Both the position numbers and the translations under genes were made by a program. From contig NZ_JALXBJ010000088.1 in the NCBI RefSeq assembly GCF_026991495.1, positions 1 to 64,000 on the forward strand: DNA of 64,000 nucleotides. Reading direction: 5' to 3'. This stretch comes from Thermococcus sp. GTDB taxonomy: Archaea > Methanobacteriota_B > Thermococci > Thermococcales > Thermococcaceae. This document shows, piece after piece, positions 27,894 to 40,807 of the stretch. The notes under the pieces are model-generated. The model saw nothing but the letters and a program-made list of their open reading frames with translations. It ran no database searches and had not been told where the DNA came from. Every line of letters starts with the position of its first letter. Position 1 is the first letter of the stretch.

Positions 27894-28281
27894 GGCTCCA
27901 AGAGGGCTGAGACAGTGGGAGGTAGTCCTTCTCGAGTTTCCCTTTTCGGACTCGTCAAAGAAAAAGCTCCGGCCCGTTCTGGTGCTCTCGAACTCAGACT
28001 TCAACCGGATTAGCAACAGCGTGGTCGTCTGCCAGATAACTTCCAACCTTTCAAGCGGGTTCAGGGAGTACAACGTTTTCATAGAGCCCAGTGATGTGTG
28101 CCTTTACGGCGATGCCTTCATGCGTCCCAGTCTTGTAAAGCCTTACATGGTGTTCTCTGTGTCCAAGAGGGAGGTTCACTTCAAGGTCGGAGTCCTCTCA
28201 GAGGAGAAGGCGGATGAAGTTAGGGAAAGACTCCGAAAGCTCTTTGATTATCGGGTCTTCACTGTAGAGCAGGGAAAATAG
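27877..28281 (+). CDS. PemK/MazF-family endoribonuclease toxin
   Basis: QWEVVLLEFPFSDSSKKKLRPVLVLSNSDFN...VVVCQITSN...MRPSLVKPYMVFSVSKREV. Confidence 0.88.
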   Translation: MSPRCEAPRGLRQWEVVLLEFPFSDSSKKKLRPVLVLSNSDFNRISNSVVVCQITSNLSSGFREYNVFIEPSDVCLYGDAFMRPSLVKPYMVFSVSKREVHFKVGVLSEEKADEVRERLRKLFDYRVFTVEQGK

Positions 28282-28312
28282 GGGAAATTAACGGGGAATT
28301 GGGATAAAAATC

Positions 28313-29392
<1,080 letters not shown>

Positions 29393-29409
29393 TCAGCAAA
29401 CAAATTGTT

Positions 29410-29982
29410 TTAACGTAAACATTGCTGTTTCACAAGATTCCTCCTCTCCACAAGCTCCTCCACGATGTCCTTGAAGTGGGAATAGAACTCGCTCTCCCTT
29501 AACCCTTCAACGGCCTTCCAGAACTCATCGAGATTGAGAAAGCCGGCCCTCTCGTATTCGTAGGCCTGAATGAGCATCTCAAGCCTGTCGGCGAACTTCA
29601 CGAGCCTTCCCTCTGGCGTTGACTCCTCCTCGTACTCCCTCCACAGCTTGAAGTATTCCCCCGGGAGGGGGCTCTTAAGGAGGAGCTCCCTAACTGCTTT
29701 CCTCTCGGCTTTCCCTTTATCGAGGTAGCCCTGGGCAGTCAGCGGAACGTCGGTTATCCTCGCCTCCCCGATGTCGTGGAGGAGGGCTATCTTAACCGCC
29801 CTCTCGACGTTTATCCCAACCCCCCTCTTAACGAGCTCATCGGCCAGAAAGAGGGTTATGATTGCCGTCCTGAAGGAGTGGTCGGCTATGCTCTCCGGAC
29901 TAACAATACCCCTGAGAAGCCACCCGGCCCTCGGGAGTCTCTTCAGGTTTCCGAGTTCGAGGAAAAGGTCGAGCATGCTCAC
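29410..29982 (-). CDS. HD-domain phosphohydrolase (YfbR-like)
   Basis: SIADHSFRTAIITLFLADEL...ALLHDIGEARITDVP...KFADRLEMLIQAYEY. Confidence 0.9.
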   Translation of the reverse strand: MSMLDLFLELGNLKRLPRAGWLLRGIVSPESIADHSFRTAIITLFLADELVKRGVGINVERAVKIALLHDIGEARITDVPLTAQGYLDKGKAERKAVRELLLKSPLPGEYFKLWREYEEESTPEGRLVKFADRLEMLIQAYEYERAGFLNLDEFWKAVEGLRESEFYSHFKDIVEELVERRNLVKQQCLR

Positions 29983-30293
29983 TCCTCCGTTGTGAAGAGG
30001 GCCCTCTCTGTCTCTATGGCCGTGGCTATGATGCCGTCCCCGACGAAGCGACCGTAGACCTTCACCCTGTCGCCCTTTCCGAGGCAGGGGCTGCCCGCGA
30101 ACTCGATGGAGAGGCCGTGAAGCTTAAAGGTCGTCCTCCAGCTCGGGAGCTCCATAGGGAGGAACTCTATAAGGGGTTTAGTCTCTATCTCCCCCTCAAG
30201 GACGATGTTCTTGCCCCTCATTTTGCTGTCCTTTAGGTCTTCAATTGTAACAACATAGTAAAAATGATGGCCGAATTTGACCCTTCTAACCAT
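29979..30293 (-). CDS. Small OB-fold-like hypothetical protein
   Basis: MVRRVKFGHHFYYVVTIEDLKDSKMRGKNIVLEGEIETKPL...GDRVKVYGRFVGDGIIATAIETE; the longer upstream ORF extension is antisense to the GTPase gene. Confidence 0.65.
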   Translation of the reverse strand: MVRRVKFGHHFYYVVTIEDLKDSKMRGKNIVLEGEIETKPLIEFLPMELPSWRTTFKLHGLSIEFAGSPCLGKGDRVKVYGRFVGDGIIATAIETERALFTTEE

Positions 30294-30360
30294 GCTCCCA
30301 CCCGCACTACCTTTATATCCCTGGGAGTGGTTATCGACGTAGGGAAAATAAAGGTTTTGG

Positions 30361-30939
30361 GTGGTGCGGGTGATAAAGGTCGTTATAACAGGGGCTGAGA
30401 ACGTCGGCAAATCGACCCTCATGAACGCCCTCGTGGGAGCGAGGGTCAGCGAGGTCGAGAGCCTGCCCGGGACGACCAAGGGGACGATAAAGAGGTACTT
30501 CGGAAAGCTGAGGATACCGAAGGGCATGAAGAACCCGCTGGGCGGTGCGGACGAGTTCGTCCTCGTGGACACGGCCGGTCTCTTCGACCCGAGGATGGAG
30601 CTCAGGGGAAAGGTTCTGAGCGAGGAGAGGTTTAAAGAGCTCATCCGGGAGATAGCCTCAGCTGACATCGTGATCCACATGGTGGACGCTACCGTCGGCC
30701 TGCACAGGGGCATGGAGAAGCTCCACCACCTCCTCAAGATGCGCTATGGGAAGCCTATAATAGTCGTCGTAAACAAGGTGGACCTCGTCCCCAGGGAGAG
30801 GGTCGAGGAGCTGAGGGGGCTCATAAAGAAGAGGCTCGGCCAGGACGCAATACCCCTCTCGCTGGTGACCTTTGAGGGCTTCAACGAGCTCCTTGAGAGG
30901 ATAGCCTACATGGCCCAGTACTCCAGGGGAGGGGCTTAA
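30361..30939 (+). CDS. Era/Der-like small GTPase
   Basis: VVITGAENVGKSTLMNALVG (G1), VDTAGLF (G3), VVNKVDLV (G4). Confidence 0.9.
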   Translation: MVRVIKVVITGAENVGKSTLMNALVGARVSEVESLPGTTKGTIKRYFGKLRIPKGMKNPLGGADEFVLVDTAGLFDPRMELRGKVLSEERFKELIREIASADIVIHMVDATVGLHRGMEKLHHLLKMRYGKPIIVVVNKVDLVPRERVEELRGLIKKRLGQDAIPLSLVTFEGFNELLERIAYMAQYSRGGA

Positions 30940-31003
30940 GGCGCCCATCCCCGGACCCTCGGAAAACCAGTGGGGACGTGCTTAAATTTATGGAAAACTC
31001 TGG

Positions 31004-31813
31004 CTAACTCCAAGTCTCGGCTATAACGTCGTGCTTGTGGATGCTCTCCTGGCTTACCACCTTGACGTGGATCTTCCCCTTAAAGCGCTCTTTGGCCTTG
31101 GAAAAGATCTCCCTCGCGACGTCCTCTACGAACTTGGGGTTTTCAAACATCCTCCGAACGACGGCGTTCTCGTCGGGGGTCTTGAGGAGGGTGTAGGTTG
31201 GACTGCTGAAGGAGCCCTCGACAACGTCCACCATCTCCTCCAGAGGTATCTCCACCTCAAAGGGCGCCCTGACCTCCAGCTCACCTATCGCGCGCTGGAT
31301 GTGGGTTTTTCCGTTGTTGTTGGCCATAGCGTGGGGGCAGACCGTGTTGCCAGTAACCTTAACGCGGAGGAGCTTTTCAAAGGAGCCGTCCTCGTTCTTG
31401 ATGATGGCGACCTCGACGTCGTAAGGCTCGTAACTGGTTCTACCGCTCGCGGGCGTCTTCCTCGGGATTATGAGGTGGGTCTTTATCCTGACCTCCGCGC
31501 GCCTGTGAGGGTGCTTCTCCTCAAGGCGCTTGATTATGCACCTTCCGAGCTCCTCAAGGGAAGTGTGGGCCTCCATGACCTCTTCCTCGACTGCCTCGCT
31601 TATCGCCCCCGTTATGCTCTCAACGAGGCGGCTCATGTGTATGCCCTTTTTCTCGGCCGGGAGGTCTATCGTGACCTCGAACAGGGGCAGGAATGTGTAA
31701 ACCTTCCCCTTCCAGTTTATCTTGGCTACGCTCCTCAGGTTGGTTATCCCGACGCGCCTGAGCGGCTCCCTGATGAGAGGAGCTTCCTCCTGTGTCTCAA
31801 ACTCCATCTCCAT
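31004..31813 (-). CDS. mptA: GTP cyclohydrolase MptA (GCYH-IV / FolE2-like)
   Basis: [18 protein letters not shown]...[13 protein letters not shown]...[22 protein letters not shown]. Confidence 0.9.
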   Translation of the reverse strand: MEMEFETQEEAPLIREPLRRVGITNLRSVAKINWKGKVYTFLPLFEVTIDLPAEKKGIHMSRLVESITGAISEAVEEEVMEAHTSLEELGRCIIKRLEEKHPHRRAEVRIKTHLIIPRKTPASGRTSYEPYDVEVAIIKNEDGSFEKLLRVKVTGNTVCPHAMANNNGKTHIQRAIGELEVRAPFEVEIPLEEMVDVVEGSFSSPTYTLLKTPDENAVVRRMFENPKFVEDVAREIFSKAKERFKGKIHVKVVSQESIHKHDVIAETWS

Positions 31814-31843
31814 CCCTCCAGTTCAGCTCCAAACGAGCGCGAT

Positions 31844-32251
31844 CTACTTGGACTCCCAGGCCCTGCTCTTCTCAATAAGGTAGTACACGGTTCTGAGGGG
31901 TATCCTTAGGCGTTTGCTTATCTCTTTGGGCCCCTTCCCCTGTCTGAGGAGGTTCTCTATCTCGTCGAGGGTCTTCCTCCCGTACTTCCTCGGACGCCCC
32001 CTCGGATAGCCCTCCGGCACGAGCTCAACACCAACCTTTGAGAGTGCGTCAACTATCTTCTTAGAGACCTTTGGGTAGAGGCTCGGGGGGCAGGATATTT
32101 TCCTGACGTTCGGGGCCCTCTCAAGGATGTGGACCACTATCTCCTTGGTGGGCCTCCTGTTTATGTAGACTTCCATCACATCCTCGTCCAGGCTTTCATC
32201 GATCTTCCTCAGGAGCTCGAAGTTGTCCCGGGCCTTTATCTCCACCCTCAT
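31844..32251 (-). CDS. DUF1699-like protein with C-terminal HTH
   Basis: MRVEIKARDNFELLRKIDESLDEDVMEVYINRRPTKEIV...GRPRKYGRKTLDEIENLLRQGKGPKEISKRLRIPLRTVYYLI. Confidence 0.7.
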   Translation of the reverse strand: MRVEIKARDNFELLRKIDESLDEDVMEVYINRRPTKEIVVHILERAPNVRKISCPPSLYPKVSKKIVDALSKVGVELVPEGYPRGRPRKYGRKTLDEIENLLRQGKGPKEISKRLRIPLRTVYYLIEKSRAWESK

Positions 32252-32255
32252 GGGA

Positions 32256-33503
32256 TCACCCCTGCAGGAGGGCGAGGAAGCGTTTGGCCCTCTCACTCTT
32301 GGGCAGGAACTTCTCAAACTTGCCGGCATCGCTGAAGAGCACCCTCTGAAGGCCCGAGAGCACGAACCTCTTTATGGCCTCAACGAGCTCGTCCTCCGGT
32401 ATCTCAAGGATCTTGGCGACTTTCCCCTCGTCCCACTCCGTCATCCCGTATAGGAGAACTCCCCCCAAGAGGTAGTTGGGGATCCCGCCGATGTCCGCCC
32501 TCTTCCCGGTCAGCATCCCCTCCATCTCGCACTTTCTGATGAGTAACATGCTCCCGTAGCCGGTTCTGTAGTCGGGCTCCCCCTTGAAGGGAAGATCCAG
32601 CAGGGAGTAGTGGCAGTCCACGCACCTCTTTATACCGGGGTAGAGGCCGAGTGACTCCCTCTCATTGGGTGATGTTAGGAAGTAGTACCTGAAGATGTCG
32701 AGGGCGAGCTTCTCCGCCCCCTTCCCAGGATCAAGGGTCGCGTAGGCGAGGGCTAAGTTGTCCACTGTGTAGTGGTTGTTTACTAAGGTGCCCTTAGTCT
32801 TCACGAAGCTGAGAACCCTCCACCTGAACCTCCTCCCGTACCTCCTCCTGAGTTCGAGCTCAACGTCCGTGTCAGCGGGCAGGTCGAGGCGGTCCCTCTT
32901 CAGCCTGTTGCCCTCCCAGTACTCGACCTCTATCCTCATGCCCTTCATCTGAACGGTTCCCCTCTCGCGGAGCTTTCCCTTGATGAGCTTGAACGCCTCC
33001 CTAACCTCCAAGTTCTCCCCCGCGAGGAGCCTCAGAACGTCCCCGGAATAGGCGAGATGGGGGAGCACGGCAAGCCTCCCGATAGCGGTCTTCCTCGGAA
33101 CGGTCCTGACATCACCGGACTTGACCCTACCGAGATCCTCTGCCCTTAGCCTTTCCTTTCCTGAGATAAACTCGTAGTTGGTTGATATTATGGCGAGGGC
33201 CATTCTGTGTGCGGTTATCGCGGAGCGCAGCCTCTCGATGGCCAGCAATCTGTTGCGCTTCTTTCGGTACAGCCACTGGATGTGCGGATCCCTGCTCTTC
33301 CTGTCTATCCCCGCGGCCGGCAGCAGGGTCTCCCCAACCCGCCTCCCAAGTTCCCTTTCAAGGTCTCTGAGCACGTGAAGGTTTCTGTTCAGGACGCGGG
33401 AAACCTGGACTACGTCAAAATCCTCGAATAGGCCGGCCATGTCTATACCAACGTCATCGAGCAGCTTGTTGACCTGGGCGACGAGCTCTTCGGTCGTTGT
33501 CAT
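32256..33503 (-). CDS. DUF530-like archaeal conserved protein
   Basis: 415 aa, C-terminal [27 protein letters not shown]; lies upstream of the DUF1699-like gene and downstream of top6A. Confidence 0.6.
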   Translation of the reverse strand: MTTTEELVAQVNKLLDDVGIDMAGLFEDFDVVQVSRVLNRNLHVLRDLERELGRRVGETLLPAAGIDRKSRDPHIQWLYRKKRNRLLAIERLRSAITAHRMALAIISTNYEFISGKERLRAEDLGRVKSGDVRTVPRKTAIGRLAVLPHLAYSGDVLRLLAGENLEVREAFKLIKGKLRERGTVQMKGMRIEVEYWEGNRLKRDRLDLPADTDVELELRRRYGRRFRWRVLSFVKTKGTLVNNHYTVDNLALAYATLDPGKGAEKLALDIFRYYFLTSPNERESLGLYPGIKRCVDCHYSLLDLPFKGEPDYRTGYGSMLLIRKCEMEGMLTGKRADIGGIPNYLLGGVLLYGMTEWDEGKVAKILEIPEDELVEAIKRFVLSGLQRVLFSDAGKFEKFLPKSERAKRFLALLQG

Positions 33504-34660
33504 GGGAGCAGATCACCGTTGTTTATCTTCTCAGGGAGGTATCTCTTCGCCACGAACTCAAGGGATTTGTTTGCCAGGGCCTGCTGCTCGATCCTCACAC
33601 CCATCCTCAGGGCCATCTTGAGCTGTCCCTGCCACTCCCTGTTCTGGAACCAGGGGTAGTTCATCTCCTCTATTATCCTCTTGTAGTCGCCGGTTGGCCC
33701 GCCCTTCTTGTTGGGGGGGATGCCCTTGAGCTTCTCGGTGACGTTCTCAAGGCCGTAGCGCCTTATGTCGCCCATGGTCATGCCCACGAACCTGGCCTCC
33801 GGCGTGGCGAGCTTGTCGCTGAGGTAGGCGAGGTTTATGGAGCCCTGCTTGATGGTGGAGTAGATGTACCAACCGTACGGGTCGCCATCGGTGAAGACTA
33901 TAATCGGTAAGCCCTCCTCGTAGTGGAGCCTGTGGATCAGCCTTCTGACGCCGCGCGATGCCTGACCCTGGGTCGCTATTATGAGGGCGTTTTCCTTCTT
34001 CGGGAACTTTTCCTCGATAAGGCGGTCTGCCATTGCCGCGGTCTCGACCACCAATGCGTAGTCCACGTTTATCTCCGGGAACTGGATGTGCTCGACGGTT
34101 CCAGGAACGGCCCAGCCGCCCATCCCTAACCTGCTCGCGTTGAACTCATCCTCGCCGTCCCTTATGACGATGTCCCCGTAGATGTAGCCGCGCCTGTCCG
34201 CCGTTATGTGCATCTCCTCCCTCAGTACGCCCATCATCCTCTCTAAATCCTCTATAATGTGGTCGCTTTCGCTCTGATCCTCGAAGGTGTTCTCCTTTGT
34301 TCCGGGGATGGTGTGTTTGTTGGCGTAGTAAGCCTCACGGAGGCTCGCGTGCTTCCTCTCGGAAACGAGCCTCTTGACGTAGGCCATTATTATGAGGGTC
34401 TGCATGAACTTCCTCGCGTGGGCCACGTTGAGGAAGTACCTCCTCGACAGCTTTTCCCCCATCCGTATGAGCCCCTTGCTCTCGTCGAAGTAGACGTTGC
34501 TGAGGCCCCTCATCGGGATGTCGAAGTGCGGGTTCTTGCCCGACTTGATGTCCTGGAGGATCCTCCGCCCGTACTCCTCAAGCCTGGCCAGCACCTTCCT
34601 CGGGTCGTAGGAAAAGCGCTCCTTCGGCTTCTCGCGGTGTATGGCCCTGCCTTTAGGCAT
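33500..34660 (-). CDS. top6A: DNA topoisomerase VI subunit A
   Basis: Catalytic-Tyr region and [57 protein letters not shown]. Confidence 0.96.
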   Translation of the reverse strand: MPKGRAIHREKPKERFSYDPRKVLARLEEYGRRILQDIKSGKNPHFDIPMRGLSNVYFDESKGLIRMGEKLSRRYFLNVAHARKFMQTLIIMAYVKRLVSERKHASLREAYYANKHTIPGTKENTFEDQSESDHIIEDLERMMGVLREEMHITADRRGYIYGDIVIRDGEDEFNASRLGMGGWAVPGTVEHIQFPEINVDYALVVETAAMADRLIEEKFPKKENALIIATQGQASRGVRRLIHRLHYEEGLPIIVFTDGDPYGWYIYSTIKQGSINLAYLSDKLATPEARFVGMTMGDIRRYGLENVTEKLKGIPPNKKGGPTGDYKRIIEEMNYPWFQNREWQGQLKMALRMGVRIEQQALANKSLEFVAKRYLPEKINNGDLLP

Positions 34661-36347
34661 TCTCGCTCACCTCCGCGGTTCCCTCCTTGGTCGAGAAGTG
34701 GTTCTCTATAAAGCTGATGAAGTACTCACTCACCCTCTCCTCGGGCTCCCCGGTCAGGATGCTCAGGGCCTTGGCTATCTCCGGGACGTACCTCTGAAAT
34801 GTCTTCTTCCTCTTGGCCTGGTGGAGCCTCCTGTGCTTGCCGCTCAGGTAGGTCTGGAGCCTCCTGGCCGCGTCCATTATGGCCAGGCGTATCTCGTTGT
34901 ATATCTCCTCGACGTTGGCTATGCTCTGCTTTCCGGTGCCGGTGTAGGGGACGTGAACGCTGATCACGTTCACCATCAGAATGAGCGGAGTCCTGTCCGG
35001 GTCGTCCACTTTGTAGCGCTTCCACTCTATCGAGCGCGCCGCTATGGTGGTCACGCACGAACCCGCGTCGAAGAGGAGTGGAACCCTGTTGGCGTACCTG
35101 AAAACATCGAAACCGCTCGGGATCTCGCCCCCGTAGGCTATCCCGACCTCCACCTGGAAGGGAATTCCACCGGAGTAGACCTTCGGAGACCTCGTCACTG
35201 CCGTCACGAACTCCGGCTTCAGGATCCCCCTCAGTCCCTTGGTTATGTTCTCCTCACCTATAGGCCTGAGGCCGTGGGTCGGCGGGGCTAAGAACTTCAT
35301 GTACTTGAAGGCCGTGACTATCTCCTCGGCCTCGTGCCAGCTGAGCTTCTCCGGCGGCTTCTCCATGATCTTGGCCACGCTCTTAACGACCTTGGTGTAC
35401 CCCCTGAAAGACCTCAGGACAGCCTTTACCTCCCCCTTCACAAGTCTCTCGTAGAGCTGCTCTCTCACCTTTTGATCCTTCTCGGTCTTGATGAGCCTCA
35501 GCGCGGCGATGTACTCGATGAGCTCGTCCACCTTCTTGTCGCTTATCCTTGAGAACTCGCCCACGAGAAACCTCTTGACGGTGGCGCGTCTCGTCTTCTT
35601 GGCCATCCTGTAGACGTCGTCCGTGAGGACGCCCCTAGGATGGGGCTTCATCTCGACAGGCGGGTCTGGTATCTCCTCACTCGAACGCGGGAAGACTATG
35701 AGCCTTCCGTCCGGTTCTACCAGCTCTATGTGGACGTGGGGGTTCGCTATGGCGGTCAGCTTCAGGTACCAATAAACGCCCTGCCTTGAGCGGATGTAGC
35801 GGACGTTCTTCACCTCAAGCTCTATCCTCGTCCCGCGCCAGCCTTTGGGGTTCGGGTGCCTCTCCTTTTTGATGATCTTGCCCTCGTTTCGGTCAACGTC
35901 TATCTTAACCCATGCCTCGACTATCTCACCGCCTGTTGAGGTCACGACGCGCGTTGCCTTCCCGCTCGTTATCTGGGCGAACATGACGGCACCGCTTATA
36001 CCGAGGCCCTGCTGACCGCGGCTCTGGATGTTCCTGTGGGCCTTGGTCCCGGCGAGCATCTTTCCGAAGACGTGGCTTATGTACTTCTCAGGAATGCCGG
36101 GTCCGTTGTCCTCGATCACAACCCTGTAGTGCTCGCTTCCGAGTTCTTCGATCTCAACGCGCACGTACGGGGGAATTCCAGCTTCCTCGCAGGCGTCGAG
36201 GGCGTTCGTCACTGCCTCGTGGACGAGGGTCGTCAGGGAGCGGACCTTGCCCGTGTAGCCCAACATCGCCGCGTTCCGTCTGAAGAACTCGCTGACGCTC
36301 TGTATCTTAAACTCCTTGAAGAGCTGGCTCGCCTCGGTCATCTTCAC
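34653..36347 (-). CDS. top6B: DNA topoisomerase VI subunit B
   Basis: GHKL motifs [50 protein letters not shown]. Confidence 0.96.
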   Translation of the reverse strand: MKMTEASQLFKEFKIQSVSEFFRRNAAMLGYTGKVRSLTTLVHEAVTNALDACEEAGIPPYVRVEIEELGSEHYRVVIEDNGPGIPEKYISHVFGKMLAGTKAHRNIQSRGQQGLGISGAVMFAQITSGKATRVVTSTGGEIVEAWVKIDVDRNEGKIIKKERHPNPKGWRGTRIELEVKNVRYIRSRQGVYWYLKLTAIANPHVHIELVEPDGRLIVFPRSSEEIPDPPVEMKPHPRGVLTDDVYRMAKKTRRATVKRFLVGEFSRISDKKVDELIEYIAALRLIKTEKDQKVREQLYERLVKGEVKAVLRSFRGYTKVVKSVAKIMEKPPEKLSWHEAEEIVTAFKYMKFLAPPTHGLRPIGEENITKGLRGILKPEFVTAVTRSPKVYSGGIPFQVEVGIAYGGEIPSGFDVFRYANRVPLLFDAGSCVTTIAARSIEWKRYKVDDPDRTPLILMVNVISVHVPYTGTGKQSIANVEEIYNEIRLAIMDAARRLQTYLSGKHRRLHQAKRKKTFQRYVPEIAKALSILTGEPEERVSEYFISFIENHFSTKEGTAEVSENA

Positions 36348-37045
36348 TCCTCCTCATCCTTTTCCTTCTCGGGCGGAAGACCGCTTTCTATGAGCTCGTA
36401 ATAGGCGGAGCTCTCAAGTTCGAGGTCCTTCCTGCGCCTTTCGAGGTATTTGTAGACGACCCCGTGGGGGGAGCCCCTAACGAGCTTTTCAACGGCCGTT
36501 TTGGCAACCTCAACCTGAATGGGGTTCCCTATTATTGCGACGGTCTTCCCGTAGACGCTTATCTCGGTTCCGCTCAGCTCCTCGATGAGCTCCCGGGTCC
36601 TGCCCTTTCTCCCGATTATCCTCCCCCTCACCCTGGGGAGGGCGTTCCGCTCGTTGCCAACGATGATGTCGGTCAGGTTGATCACCTCAAGGGTCTCCCC
36701 CTCGTTGAGCAGCCTGAAGGCCCTTTCCGGGGAGAAGCCCCTGCCTATAGCCATCACGACGTCGCGCGCCTTCCACACTGAGAGGGGGTCGCTGCTATCC
36801 TTTTTAGCGGTTATGAACACCTCACCGGTTTCGCTGTCCACTTCAACCTTCGTCTCGGTTCGCCTTTCAATCTCGGCCTTGGTCTGGCCGTTCTTCCCAA
36901 TCAGAACGCCTATCCTCTCCTTTGGAATGCGGAGGAACTCCTCCTGGTCGGAGGGGCTGAAGTTGTCTATCCCGTGCTCCCCCCTCCCTTCGGAGCCTTC
37001 ATCAACGCGCTCGTACTTCTTCAGGAGCCTCTCAAACTCATCCAT
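36344..37045 (-). CDS. KH-domain rRNA-processing protein (Dim2/Krr1-like)
   Basis: Two KH-like motifs: IPKERIGVLIGKNGQTKAEIERRT and RVRGRIIGRKGRTRELIEELSGTEISVYGK. Confidence 0.9.
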   Translation of the reverse strand: MDEFERLLKKYERVDEGSEGRGEHGIDNFSPSDQEEFLRIPKERIGVLIGKNGQTKAEIERRTETKVEVDSETGEVFITAKKDSSDPLSVWKARDVVMAIGRGFSPERAFRLLNEGETLEVINLTDIIVGNERNALPRVRGRIIGRKGRTRELIEELSGTEISVYGKTVAIIGNPIQVEVAKTAVEKLVRGSPHGVVYKYLERRRKDLELESSAYYELIESGLPPEKEKDEEE

Positions 37046-37049
37046 CCCA

Positions 37050-37826
37050 TCACACCTCCAGGAGCTCGCGGAGCTTTTCATCGTAATCGTCAACATCAAT
37101 CCCCTTCCTCGCGAAATAACCTATGATGTTCCTCAAATCCCGCTTCAAAAGCTGCACGCTCATCCTGTTCCTCCTGACCGTGGCCTGCGACCAGTCTATA
37201 ACGACGGGCTCATCCCAGAGCAGGACGTTGTACTCGCTCAGATCACCGTGCACCATCTCGCCTTCCCTCCAGAGGCGCTCCACGACTTCAATAAGGTGGG
37301 AGTACAGCCCCTCCAGCTCGGCCTTTGAAAGCCCTCCCTCCGCGTCCTTCAGCCTTGGAGCGGGGCCTTCATCGCCTATGAACTCCATGACGAGGACATT
37401 GTTCCTGAAGGCTAAAGGCTTGGGGACGCGGACGCCGTGCTTTATCGCCCTCTGGAGGTTCTTGAACTCCCTCCTCGTCCACTGAAAGACGAGCTTCCGA
37501 ACGTCCTTCGGCAGGTAGCCCATCCTCGGATCGGCGGCTAGGTACTCCCACATCCTCCTGAACTCCGTTGTGTAAGTCCTGTATACCTTCACTGCTATCC
37601 TGCTGCCGCGGGAATCGAAGCCGGCGAAGACGTTTGCCTCCTTTCCAGTGCTCACGACACCCTGGAGCTCGGATATCTTTCCCCGTCTGTGGAGGAAGGC
37701 CAGGCTCTCCACCGTAGTCCTGTCAAAGACTTCGTTGAGCACTTTGTAAAGCTCGCTGTCCTTCCTGCGCCTCTCCCTGAGCCCCATCATCCTCTCGATC
37801 TCGCGTTCAACCCAGTCCCCACGCAT
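37050..37826 (-). CDS. rio1: RIO1-type serine protein kinase
   Basis: GVVSTGKEANVFAGFDSRGSRIAVKVYRT; MVHGDLSEYNVLLWDEPVVIDWSQA. Confidence 0.95.
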   Translation of the reverse strand: MRGDWVEREIERMMGLRERRRKDSELYKVLNEVFDRTTVESLAFLHRRGKISELQGVVSTGKEANVFAGFDSRGSRIAVKVYRTYTTEFRRMWEYLAADPRMGYLPKDVRKLVFQWTRREFKNLQRAIKHGVRVPKPLAFRNNVLVMEFIGDEGPAPRLKDAEGGLSKAELEGLYSHLIEVVERLWREGEMVHGDLSEYNVLLWDEPVVIDWSQATVRRNRMSVQLLKRDLRNIIGYFARKGIDVDDYDEKLRELLEV

Positions 37827-37845
37827 CTTACATCACGTAGATGGC

Positions 37846-38208
37846 TCAGAAGAGGGACTCCCCGCCGGTCAGGAAATCGTGGCTTATCTTGCCCTTCCTG
37901 AGGAGCCAGTCAACCTGTGTCCTCGTGTAGCGGTAGACTATGTCCCCCCTCTTGTCGCTCTGGACGGGCCAGGGCTGGACTATAACGACATCCCCGACGC
38001 GCATCCACATCCGCCTCTTGAGCTTCCCCGGGATCCTGCAGCGCCTCACGTTCCCGTCCTCGCACCGGACGTCCATCCAGCCTGAGCCGAGGGCCTGCTC
38101 TATGACCCCGAAGAGCTGTCCGCTTCTCCTGTCCGGTAAGGGCACGCGGATTATCTCCTCCCCGTGATCGTTCTGATTCTTCCGTCCAGTTCTCTTCCGG
38201 TAAACCAT
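37846..38208 (-). CDS. Translation initiation factor aIF-1A
   Basis: [68 protein letters not shown]. Confidence 0.95.
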   Translation of the reverse strand: MVYRKRTGRKNQNDHGEEIIRVPLPDRRSGQLFGVIEQALGSGWMDVRCEDGNVRRCRIPGKLKRRMWMRVGDVVIVQPWPVQSDKRGDIVYRYTRTQVDWLLRKGKISHDFLTGGESLF

Positions 38209-38351
38209 TGAGCATCACCTCCCCCCATTGGGCCTCCCGATTTATAAACCTGCCCCTTGCAAAAATTCCGTAATTAATGCACAGCCACGGGCTTTTAAAA
38301 TTTTTGCACAGGGAAAGCGTTATATAAGCGCTCGCCAGAATCCAATCGGAA

Positions 38352-39008
38352 ATGACGGTGTACCTGTTCGATTTTGACGGCACCCTGGTGGACAGCCACG
38401 AGGCGGTTGAAAAGGCCCTCCGGCTTGCGATAGAGCGGACCATACCGGCGGTCATCGAGAGCGAGCTGTACGACGAGTACTACCGCGCCCTCTTCCTCTT
38501 CATCAAGGGAAAGCTCACCTACAGGCACCTCGGCGTGATACACGAGCTGGTCGCCCAGGGCACGATACACGAGTACTACCGCCTGATGCCGACCTTTATA
38601 AAGGACTTCCCGAACGCGAGGAGGGTTGTCAGAACCCTGCGGAAGAGGGGAAGGCTGGTGGTCAGCTTCTCCGGCGAGCACACCTACCCGGGGGGGAAGG
38701 TCATATTCCTGAAGAAAACCAACTGGTACGACGAGTTCGACTCCATCGTGACCTTCAAGGGAACCGGGGACATGCTCCAGAAGTTCGAGAGCGTGAGGGA
38801 TCTCCACCCGGACGAGCCCATCGTGTGGATAGACGACAGCCCAAGCAGGTTCACCTACGTAACCGACGACAACACCCTCCTCGTCCAGAAAGCCTCCCCG
38901 TACAAGCACGACGTCGCGCTCCTCTTCGAGAGGGACAACTTCCTCAAGATACGAAACATCAGGGAAGTCCTCGATATAGACGACAGGCTCGGGGAGTTCA
39001 TGGAATAG
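38352..39008 (+). CDS. HAD-superfamily hydrolase
   Basis: MTVYLFDFDGTLVDSHEAVEKAL; VVSFSGEHTYPGGKV; PIVWIDDSPSRF. Confidence 0.85.
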   Translation: MTVYLFDFDGTLVDSHEAVEKALRLAIERTIPAVIESELYDEYYRALFLFIKGKLTYRHLGVIHELVAQGTIHEYYRLMPTFIKDFPNARRVVRTLRKRGRLVVSFSGEHTYPGGKVIFLKKTNWYDEFDSIVTFKGTGDMLQKFESVRDLHPDEPIVWIDDSPSRFTYVTDDNTLLVQKASPYKHDVALLFERDNFLKIRNIREVLDIDDRLGEFME

Positions 39009-39046
39009 TTTTTATTCCTGGCGTCTTAATGGCTTCGGTGGTTTTG

Positions 39047-40775
<1,729 letters not shown>

Positions 40776-40807
40776 TCCCCGAAACGTTTTTGTAGTATAA
40801 GCCCGTT

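Noticed and set aside
30294-30737. N-terminal extension of ORF 29979..30737 (-)
   Set aside because: Overlaps the GTPase gene antisense; true start is most likely ATG at 30293.
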